From assembly GCF_009720525.1 (NCBI RefSeq), contig NZ_CP043930.1, positions 4,620,501-4,684,500 on the forward strand: a stretch of 64,000 nt of DNA. The letters run 5' to 3'. Position 1 is the first letter of the stretch; each line of letters begins with the position of its first letter. Position numbers and translations under genes: made by a program. Source of the DNA: Gimesia benthica (GTDB taxonomy: Bacteria > Planctomycetota > Planctomycetia > Planctomycetales > Planctomycetaceae). Shown here in pieces: positions 26,984 through 34,407 of this stretch. The notes beneath the pieces are model-generated. The model was not told the origin of the DNA, ran no database searches, and was given only the letters and a program-made list of their open reading frames with translations.

Positions 26984-29232
26984 ACTCGGTGATTCAGCTT
27001 GATCAGCTGACGCGTGACTTTGGTACTTTGCGGGCCGTTGATCAGGTGAGCTTTGAAGTTGAACGGGGGGCGATCTTCGGCCTGCTGGGACCGAATGGCA
27101 GCGGAAAGTCTACGATCATCCGGATGTTGTGTGGCGTTCTGGAACCAACGGGCGGCGGAGCACAGGTTCTGGGTTATGATGTGAGCACCGAAGCCGAGCT
27201 GATCAAACGCCGGATTGGCTACATGTCTCAAAGCTTCAGTCTCTACGCCGACTTGAGCGTCCGGGAGAATATCGAATTCTACGGTCGAATCTACGGGTTG
27301 AGCCCCGAGAAACTGGAACAGCGGTTTGAGGAGATCATTGAGTTGACTTCTCTGGGAGACCGACTGGATCAGCTGGCGGGGAATTTATCCGGAGGCTGGA
27401 AGCAGCGTCTGGCTCTGGGCTGTGCTCTGATTCATGAACCGGAATTGCTGTTTCTGGATGAACCGACGGCCGGGATTGACCCGGTTGCCCGCCGCGATTT
27501 GTGGGACCTGCTCTTTGAACTGGCGGGGCAGGGGGTGACCCTGTTTGTGACCACACATTACATGGATGAAGCCGAACGTTGCAGCGATGTGGGCTATATT
27601 TATAATTCGCGACTGATTGTCTGTGGAAAGCCGGAAGAGCTGAAACAGTTATCCAGCGTGACTCCCCCCGGATCGGCGCGCTGGGAAATCGATATTCCTC
27701 ATCCAGCGACGTGGTTGGGTACGTATCGCGAAATGGACGGCGTGCATGACGCCACTCTGTTTGGTCAAACAATTCACGTGCTCGCGGATCAGAGTCTGAC
27801 AGAACATGATTTCATTAACCGCATTCCAGAATCGCAGGGAACCGTTCAAGTCCGGCCGATTACACCTTCACTCGAAGATGTGTTTGTGACACTGAGTCGG
27901 GCCGAGGGATTGAATCACGACGAAGATACTCTCACGGGGACTGTACCGGAGGCGAACACAACGCAGCCATCCGCACCACAGGCAGAGACGAGTGACGCGC
28001 TGGCTGAGCCACAACCTGCGCCTGAGAGATCACCCGGTGATACTAAAGCCCGCAGCGAGCAAACTCCCCATTTCAGGCAGAAGATGCTGGCGGGGTTCTG
28101 GGCCATTCTGGTTAAGGAATTTTCGCATATCAGACGTGAACCGTCGACGCTGCTGTTCGCCTTTGCCGTCCCGGTATTACAGACCCTGATCTTCGGCTTT
28201 GCGATCGATACCCAGATTGAAAACATACCGACGGTCATCTTTGATCTGGACGGTCGCTCCAGTGCGCGCGAGCTCCGCGAGGCGTTCGCGAACACACGCA
28301 CCTTTATGATCATTGATCGCGTTTATGATCATGATGCCTTCCGTCGTGCCTTCGAGTCTGGCAGGGCCAAGGTGGGGGTCGTCATTCCGCCGGATTATTC
28401 CGATCGCCTGCTCAAGGGGGAGCAGGTCTCGGTTCAGGTATTAATTGACGGCAGCGATTCCCAGGTCGCTACGACAGCGCTCAATGCTTCCAGCCTGCTC
28501 GGATTTAATTTCTCGACCAACATTACGAAGCAGTTTGCCGAAACACTGAATGTAGTGCCCTCCCGCGATGCCGAAGGGAAGGTCGCGCTCCCGGTGGAGA
28601 TCCGGCCGCGGTTGCTCTACAATCCGGACCTGGATAGCTCACATTTCTTCGTGCCTGGTCTGGTTGGAATTATTCTGCAACTGGTGACCCTGTTCCTGAC
28701 TTCGTTTGCCATCGTCCGCGAACGGGAACTGGGGACCCTGGAGCAACTGTTCGTGACGCCGGTCAGCAAGTCTGGTTTGATGCTGGGAAAACTGGTCCCC
28801 TATGCGATGATCGGATTTGTGGAAACCCTGATTGTGTTGACCGTGATGGTGTTCCTGTTCGGAGTGCCGATACATGGTAATCTCTGGGAACTGCTAACAC
28901 TTTCGCTGCTGTTCCTGATTTGTGGCCTCGGGCTGGGGATGCTGGTCTCCACCATCGCGCAGACGCAGTTACAGGCGGTGCAGTTTGCGTTTCTGATTAT
29001 GCTGCCTTCGGTGCTGCTCTCGGGATTCATGTTCCCCCGTTCCCAGATGCCGCTGCCGATTTACCTGTTTACCTTCATCATTCCCGTAACTTATTTCCTG
29101 GAGATTTTGAGAGGCATTGTTCTGCGGGGGGCGGGGATCACGGATCTGCTCCCTTACGTCACCGGGCTCAGTCTCTGTTGCGTGGTGATCCTGGCTGTGA
29201 GTTTAAAGAGATTTCAGAAGCAGCTAACATAA
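26980..29232 (+). CDS. ABC exporter: fused ATPase and ABC-2 permease
   Basis: 750 residues. ATPase half (1-310): Walker A GPNGSGKS at 37-44, Q-loop near MSQSFSLYADLSV, signature LSGGWKQRLALG about 136-147, Walker B LLFLDEPTAGID about 154-165, H-loop TTHYMDEAE about 188. Residues 312-365 are a Glu/Pro/Thr linker. The ABC-2 permease half (366-750) has one helix, a large periplasmic domain, then five helices, like YbhS/YhhJ. Together with the HlyD protein it should export hydrophobic compounds. Most relatives carry the ATPase and permease as separate genes. A homodimer would supply both halves of the pump. Confidence 0.9.
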   Translation: MNSVIQLDQLTRDFGTLRAVDQVSFEVERGAIFGLLGPNGSGKSTIIRMLCGVLEPTGGGAQVLGYDVSTEAELIKRRIGYMSQSFSLYADLSVRENIEFYGRIYGLSPEKLEQRFEEIIELTSLGDRLDQLAGNLSGGWKQRLALGCALIHEPELLFLDEPTAGIDPVARRDLWDLLFELAGQGVTLFVTTHYMDEAERCSDVGYIYNSRLIVCGKPEELKQLSSVTPPGSARWEIDIPHPATWLGTYREMDGVHDATLFGQTIHVLADQSLTEHDFINRIPESQGTVQVRPITPSLEDVFVTLSRAEGLNHDEDTLTGTVPEANTTQPSAPQAETSDALAEPQPAPERSPGDTKARSEQTPHFRQKMLAGFWAILVKEFSHIRREPSTLLFAFAVPVLQTLIFGFAIDTQIENIPTVIFDLDGRSSARELREAFANTRTFMIIDRVYDHDAFRRAFESGRAKVGVVIPPDYSDRLLKGEQVSVQVLIDGSDSQVATTALNASSLLGFNFSTNITKQFAETLNVVPSRDAEGKVALPVEIRPRLLYNPDLDSSHFFVPGLVGIILQLVTLFLTSFAIVRERELGTLEQLFVTPVSKSGLMLGKLVPYAMIGFVETLIVLTVMVFLFGVPIHGNLWELLTLSLLFLICGLGLGMLVSTIAQTQLQAVQFAFLIMLPSVLLSGFMFPRSQMPLPIYLFTFIIPVTYFLEILRGIVLRGAGITDLLPYVTGLSLCCVVILAVSLKRFQKQLT

Positions 29233-29360
29233 ACGTTCCTGCAAACTGGTCTTTCTTGCCGCAGACGTTAGCATGAACAGGGAGAGACTCATTCAGGAAT
29301 TCGTTCCGTCATCAAGACTGACCCACCGATTTGCAGATCCCCATCAGGAGTTGAAAGACC

Positions 29361-30293
29361 ATGAGACTGTGTCGCTATCAGTTAGATAACCAGATTGCCT
29401 GCGGTTTTTATACAGAAGATTCCGTTCTGCCCCTGAGTGCTGCAGCGGACCTGGCGGGCGTCGAGATTGATGAATCTGAGGGACTGATTCCCTTTCTCCC
29501 CGGCGGGGCACAGCGGGAAACGATCCTGGTGATCGAGCAGCAGTTGAAGCAGTCCATGGATGAAGAACTCTTTCCGATGTCGATCATGCTGGAAGATGTG
29601 CAGTTGCTCGTGCCCGTGCCTGAGCCTTCCAAGCTGCTGCTTCTGGCTGGAAATTATTCAAAACACATCGAAGAAGGGGGCGGCAAAGCCGAAGAGCGTC
29701 AGAAGACGTTCCCCTATGTGTTCATGAAGCCTCCAACGACGACTCTCACTCATCCTGGACAGCCGGTGAAAATTCCTTCTGTCTCACCCGATCATATTGA
29801 CTGGGAACTGGAACTGGGCATTGTGATTGGAAAATCCTGTAAGGGAGTATCAGAAGCAGAGGCCCTCGATTACGTGGCCGGCTATACCGTGATCAATGAT
29901 ATCTCCGACCGCAAATTCCGTCCCAACCCGGAGCGGACCCAGCGGGAAAAGGACGGTTTCTTCGACTGGTTACACGGTAAGTGGCACGATACCTTCTGCC
30001 CGATGGGGCCCTGTGTCACTCCGGCCTGTGATATTGAGGATCCTCAACAGCTCAAAATGAAACTCTCCGTCAACGGAGAGGTGGAGCAGGATTCATCTAC
30101 CGCAGAGATGATCTTTCCCGTAGCAGCGATCGTTGAATTTATTTCCAGCTTTGTACAACTGGAACCGGGTGATGTTATTTCCACCGGAACGCCCAGCGGC
30201 GTTGGTGCCTCGAAGAATAAATTCCTCAAACCTGGGGATGAGATGCAAGCTGAGATTGAAGAAATCGGTGTCCTGCAAAACCCTGTTGTTTAA
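29361..30293 (+). CDS. Fumarylacetoacetate hydrolase-family protein
   Basis: 310 residues, cytoplasmic. The catalytic FAH fold begins about residue 95 (LLLLAGNYSKHIEEGG). DWELELGIVIGKSCKGV contains the metal-binding Glu residues, GYTVINDISDRKFR the Asp, and GDVISTGTPSGVG the conserved C-terminal turn. These enzymes split or isomerise 2-oxo acid products of aromatic or sugar catabolism, or act as acylpyruvases or oxaloacetate decarboxylases. The exact substrate cannot be read from sequence. A modest hairpin with TTTATT follows at about 30322-30367. Confidence 0.88.
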   Translation: MRLCRYQLDNQIACGFYTEDSVLPLSAAADLAGVEIDESEGLIPFLPGGAQRETILVIEQQLKQSMDEELFPMSIMLEDVQLLVPVPEPSKLLLLAGNYSKHIEEGGGKAEERQKTFPYVFMKPPTTTLTHPGQPVKIPSVSPDHIDWELELGIVIGKSCKGVSEAEALDYVAGYTVINDISDRKFRPNPERTQREKDGFFDWLHGKWHDTFCPMGPCVTPACDIEDPQQLKMKLSVNGEVEQDSSTAEMIFPVAAIVEFISSFVQLEPGDVISTGTPSGVGASKNKFLKPGDEMQAEIEEIGVLQNPVV

Positions 30294-30321
30294 ATGCAGG
30301 TTCTTGCAGAGAACGGGAGCT

Positions 30322-30367
30322 GTCCACCCATCAATCAGTAAGACCGGCCGGTGGGCGGCTTTATTGT
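30322..30367 (+). terminator. Weak terminator after FAH-family gene
   Basis: GTCCACC pairs with GGTGGGC (one G-T) around a 20-nt loop that holds a CCGG core, followed by TTTATT. Confidence 0.4.
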
Positions 30368-30501
30368 TCTCTTTTCGACCACACTTTTTTCAATTCTACA
30401 ACAGTTTCAAGTAGTGGCTCTGCACGGACTTGAGTAAAAAACTCTCTTTAAGCCGAATCTCTGTCATGGTTTAGGCGATTGATCGTCAAATTCTACGCAA
30501 A

Positions 30502-30516
30502 TGGCACAGCTATTGC
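30502..30516 (+). promoter_or_regulatory. Sigma-54 promoter for small secreted protein 1
   Basis: TGGCAC (30502-30507), five bases, TTGC (30513-30516), GG-N10-GC spacing exact and followed by a T-run. The core matches the consensus fully. It lies about 105 bp before the ATG at 30620. Confidence 0.65.
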
Positions 30517-30619
30517 GTTTTTCCTCTGATAAGACAGTCAAAAATTTTTTGACTTCTGGTTTCATTCAAACAGGGATGAAGTCAGGCAACAACAGGGTTC
30601 TTATCAAGGAGACAAGACC

Positions 30620-30910
30620 ATGAAACGTGCACTGACCGTCGCCCTGCTCGTGAGTAGTGTATTTTTACTCGGGGCCACACACACAACCGAGGCAAGGCCA
30701 CCTGCCTGGAAACAGGCTCGCAAAAGCTATCGTCAATTTGAGCGAAATTACCGTCACGCAAGGCGGGATTATCAACGTTCATACAATCGATACCGAAACC
30801 ATTACCGCCGACATCACCGTAGATACAACCATGGTAGTTATTATCGTGGATACCGCGGTTACCGGGGCGGTTATTATTCACCCGGTTTCGGTTTCTATTA
30901 TGGATGGTAA
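30620..30910 (+). CDS. Small secreted Tyr/Arg/His-rich protein
   Basis: 96 residues. Sec signal peptide 1-24 (ending TEA, cleavage before RPPAWK). The mature 70 residues are strongly basic and aromatic: RRDYQRSYNRYRNHYRRHHRRYN, then a Tyr/Gly tail with YRGYRGYRGGYYSPGFGFYYGW. No known domain. Low-complexity composition suggests binding to a polyanion or to glycan, or a structural role at the surface. RBS AAGGAG is good. It is paired in style and promoter type with the next gene. Confidence 0.7.
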   Translation: MKRALTVALLVSSVFLLGATHTTEARPPAWKQARKSYRQFERNYRHARRDYQRSYNRYRNHYRRHHRRYNHGSYYRGYRGYRGGYYSPGFGFYYGW

Positions 30911-31236
30911 TCCATATTTATAATAGATCCGCCCTGATCAGGTTTTAGCTGATCTTGTCGGGCCGGTTCCTGTCTGACAGGTTCAATTTGGCAAATATTC
31001 TCAAGTCTTTCATTCATCTGGTTCGGCCCGATCATTTGAATGGGAGGCTTGTTTTTTTATACCCACTCGATCGGCAGTTTCTGCCGGAATGGCCAGGTTG
31101 ACTGGCATCAGATTGATCTCGGCTGTTGCAAGACTGAGACGCTTTTTTTCGACCCGTCGCTGGTGCCAGAATTTGTCGTTTTTCTAAGTCCCAATAAAAA
31201 AAGAGGTTAAGGGTGGACAGTTATTGTTTGGGATTT
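30911..31236. other. Intergenic spacer between the two small secreted-protein genes
   Basis: About 326 bp. An imperfect inverted repeat (CCGCCCTGATCAG / CTGATCTTGTCGGG, about 30932-30962) may terminate the upstream gene but lacks a good T-run. Nothing else is seen before the promoter at 31237. Confidence 0.35.
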
Positions 31237-31251
31237 TGGCACACTTATAGC
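31237..31251 (+). promoter_or_regulatory. Sigma-54-like promoter for small secreted protein 2
   Basis: TGGCAC (31237-31242), five bases, TAGC (31248-31251), GG-N10-GC spacing exact. The -12 has TAGC for TTGC. It lies about 150 bp before the ATG at 31400. Confidence 0.5.
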
Positions 31252-31399
31252 GATTTTCAGAATCAGAGCAGGCGGACAAGTATGTAATGAGTGAAGGATT
31301 CTCAACCGTTCTGCAACCGAGTGCCAGACAAATAGCGAGGATGCTGATTCCAACTCGTCTGTGACACTCAGATGGTTCATTTTTCCAAGGAGCGAAACG

Positions 31400-31792
31400 A
31401 TGCAAAAGAGCACAGATACGGTTGATGCAGGCAAAACAGCTACTCCCAAAAAGCGTAAAGGACTGAAGCTGGCACTGTGTATGGGGCTGGTACTTGGCGG
31501 TACGTTTTTACTGATGCCGACCCAACAGGCTGAAGCAGGCCACGGATGCTATTCCGGTTACGGATACGGTGGTTACGGTTATTCTTATCCCAGTTACGGA
31601 TACCGCGGTTACTATAATTCTTATCCCCGCTATGGATCGGGCGGCTTTTACTACAGCAGTCCTTCCTTCGGGATCGGAATTTACAGTGGTAGCGGCTACC
31701 GGGGCGGATACTATGGCGGATATCGCGGTGGGTACCGAAGCGGATACCGTGGTCACGGACATCGCGGTCATCACCATCACGGTCATCACTAA
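31400..31792 (+). CDS. Small secreted Gly/Tyr-rich protein
   Basis: 130 residues from the ATG at 31400 (AAGGAG seven bases upstream); an upstream in-frame start at 31361 has no RBS. A basic N-tail (TATPKKRKG) leads to a hydrophobic signal segment (LKLALCMGLVLGGTFLLM) ending QQAEA-G. The mature part is GYGYGGYGYSYPSYGYRGYY-like repeats and ends in a His-rich HRGHHHHGHH, a likely metal-binding tail. Glycine/tyrosine repeats of this sort occur in adhesive and structural proteins; that role is inferred only from composition. A strong terminator follows. Confidence 0.72.
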   Translation: MQKSTDTVDAGKTATPKKRKGLKLALCMGLVLGGTFLLMPTQQAEAGHGCYSGYGYGGYGYSYPSYGYRGYYNSYPRYGSGGFYYSSPSFGIGIYSGSGYRGGYYGGYRGGYRSGYRGHGHRGHHHHGHH

Positions 31793-31841
31793 GGTTGATG
31801 CTGATAATTCTATCAGTATCACAGCATCTCTCAGTGAGAGC

Positions 31842-31873
31842 AGGCTCTGTTTCCAGGGAACAGAGCCTTTTTT
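31842..31873 (+). terminator. Terminator of Gly/Tyr-rich protein gene
   Basis: Ten-bp stem AGGCTCTGTT / AACAGAGCCT (31842-31851, 31859-31868) followed by TTTTT. Confidence 0.85.
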
Positions 31874-32098
31874 CTTGCGCGGTCGGGAACCTGACCTGAC
31901 TGAGACCTGTCTCATATCAACAGGCGCTGATCGTCAAATGGATTGATTCGAGCCCGAAAAACCGTCAAAAAGCATACTGTGGGAGCGATTCCACTCCCAA
32001 AACCGGGGATGAGCTGCCAAAAAGATTCAAATGCAGCTTCCGAAACGCTTTAAAACGGAGAACGGGCTCGCTAAAATACCCTTTCCCAATCGGGACGG

Positions 32099-32172
<74 letters not shown>

Positions 32173-32210
32173 CTTATTATCTTCTCATGAGATAATCGCT
32201 TACAAATGAC

Positions 32211-32240
32211 AGGCCTTCGTCACTCTGACGAAGGCCTTTT
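32211..32240 (+). terminator. Terminator after tRNA-Arg
   Basis: Perfect 12-bp stem AGGCCTTCGTCA (32211-32222) with TGACGAAGGCCT (32226-32237), three-base loop, then T. Confidence 0.85.
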
Positions 32241-32257
32241 GCGTTTCCGGGGGCTTT

Positions 32258-32992
32258 CTACGGTTTCGCCGCTTTCACGATGGCATCTGCGATCGCCTGC
32301 ATTCCCTGGTCGCCCGGATGGGCTGCCACACCTGCGTGTTCAAATTTTCGCTCCGCGCGGGCATAATTCGCTTCATTTTTACCCAGTTTGCTGATATCGA
32401 CAAAGGTGCCGCCGGCCTGTGTGCAGGCTGCTTTCAATGCCGTGTCTTTGGCGGGATTTGACCAGAAGCTGCTGCGGACAATGATCGTGGGCTGACTCTC
32501 TGACTGCACCAGTTTCAGCAGCTCATCTACACTGCTTTTGAAGCGGGCCTGTTCCGCATCTGATTTCAACTGCGGAACATTTTCACCAATCGCGAGGATC
32601 ACCAGGTCCGGTTTGAATGAGAACGCATCCTGCAGGTGTTCCTTGAGATTGTAGTCTGCATAGTTTCTTTCAAACGTGGCGATGTTTTTCACCATCGTTT
32701 GCGGTTTTTCGGACGGAGACTTCGTCAGTGCTTTGGTCACTAGATGCACATAGTCTTTCTCGGGACCGCTGGCCGCCATTCCCCAGTTGCCCTTCCAGCC
32801 AATTTTGGGAGCAGGACCATGCAGAGTAATACTGTTCCCCAGAAACAGGATTCTCTGGAACTGCTTTGCAGGCTTTAATTCTTCCGCTTGAGCAGGCTGA
32901 ATTAGAAAGCAACTTACAATCATCATGGACCAGACCAGAGGACATTGTTTGAAAGAGAGAGGGTGATTTCTGAGCAAACGCATTTTGTTCAT
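32258..32992 (-). CDS. SGNH/GDSL-type hydrolase, exported
   Basis: About 244 residues from the ATG at 32992 (MNKMRLLRNH), which has AGGAA nine bases upstream; the longer reading frame to 33091 has no RBS. A signal peptide follows (LVWSMMIVSCFLIQPAQA). Block I is ILFLGNSITLHG, where Ser is the nucleophile and Asn replaces the usual Asp of GDS. DLVILAIGENVP is block III with the oxyanion Asn. VAAHPGDQGMQAIADAI near the C-terminus supplies the Asp/His pair in the DxxH-like position (HPGD). The family de-esterifies carbohydrates and lipids. Probably periplasmic. Confidence 0.82.
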   Translation of the reverse strand: MNKMRLLRNHPLSFKQCPLVWSMMIVSCFLIQPAQAEELKPAKQFQRILFLGNSITLHGPAPKIGWKGNWGMAASGPEKDYVHLVTKALTKSPSEKPQTMVKNIATFERNYADYNLKEHLQDAFSFKPDLVILAIGENVPQLKSDAEQARFKSSVDELLKLVQSESQPTIIVRSSFWSNPAKDTALKAACTQAGGTFVDISKLGKNEANYARAERKFEHAGVAAHPGDQGMQAIADAIVKAAKP

Positions 32993-33141
32993 AGTTATTC
33001 CTGTGAGTTCAATCGGGGCGAGTGGCGTGATTACAATCAGTTGAAGCTCTTCAACCGCTCCCAGCTGAAGTGCAGCGACTGCAGTAAACAATATGCTACT
33101 TGTGAGATGGCTTCAATCTAATTGATGCCGGTGTTCAGGGA

Positions 33142-34407
33142 TTACTTCTGACCGCGTGAGCGATTGCGCATCAATTCCAGTTGTTGAGACTGCTGGCGGG
33201 AAAGGGGACCGAGGCTGATCTCACGTACTTCTTCTGGTAACAGGCTGACAGAAACACCTGCCAGTCCAATGCTGCCCCCCTTTTCGTTTTAAAAAACGCG
33301 CGAGATCAATGTCTGATTGATGGGAGGGATGTGGTGATAAGCGAACTGTTGTTTTTGCGCCTCCGCAGGCAGGTCACTCCAGTATTGATTGATGGAGATT
33401 TCGGGCCAGCCTGCGCGGGCATCGACGCGGGTGCTCAGATTGACGGTCTGGGTTTCTTCCGGCACTTTGGCAAGGTTGACCTTGAGGCCAGACCAGTGCA
33501 GGAGTTTGATCTCATTTTGAGATGCAAAATATTCATTACTGTCAAATTTGAAACCCTGTTCCGGATGCAGGGCCATGATGTAGTATTTCTCTCCTGCCGG
33601 CGGGTAAAGCGTGAACTCTCCCTGGGAATTTGAGCGAGTCATCCTGTGCTCGATCGGGTTGCGAATACGTCCCTGAACGAGCGCCATTTCGTAAGTCTTA
33701 TAAGAGATTGATTCGGGCACGGAAGTGATCAATACGACTTCGGCATCGGCAACTGGTTTGCCATTGAGATCCACAATCCGTCCGGTCAGTTTATCAGCTG
33801 GATCAGGTTGCAGGTCTGCCTCTGTCTGGATGTGGTCGTAGTAATAATCAGCCCGTGCTGAAAGAGACCCCTGGCTGAACCCATGAAACTGAAATCCCTT
33901 ACGTAATACCCGGCTCCTGAATTTTAAAAAATCTTCCATTCGCCTGGCAGCCATGGCGCCACGGGTAACGTAAAAGGTGGGCTGTACTTTCGAAGGATTT
34001 TTCAACTCGGCAAACTTCGTATTTAATTCATCCCAGGTGATCGGCTGCCGACCGTTGAGCAAGATCAGATGTTGCGCGATCACAACGGGGAATTTCTCAA
34101 TCGCTGGTTGGGCGTCTGTCGTTTCTTCATTAGTGGAATCACGTTGAGCCAGCTCAAAATTCACTTGAGTCTCACCATTCGGGTTGATCTGCACGCCCTG
34201 CCTGGGCCCTTTGTGATACTGCAGGATGACTTCCACTTTCTGAGGAATGCCTGCCGGGTCAAGATCGATGGCGAGACCCGGGAACAGGGCCTTTCCTCCT
34301 GATTCCATGACCTTGATGGGAACATCCGCGCCAATCAATTCTGTATACCGCGACTTGTCTTCTGGCACACAGACGACTCTCTGGCGAACGGCGACTTTCG
34401 AATCATT
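33142..34407 (-). pseudogene. In-frame continuation of the M56 sensor gene, cut by two TAA codons
   Basis: This stretch continues the M56 reading frame without any shift. After the TAA at 34408-34410, 13 sense codons lead into a 359-codon open frame (34368-33289) that can only start at a GTG with no RBS. A second TAA (33289-33291) is followed in the same frame by 48 further sense codons to TAA at 33142-33144. The translated part has another carboxypeptidase-regulatory-like beta domain (LTGRIVDLNGKPVADAEVVLI, then GEFTLYPPAGEKYYIMALHPEQG) like those of the upstream part. Two nonsense mutations, or readthrough at both TAA, would explain it. Both stops share the context TTTAAAAYGA. Confidence 0.65.
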
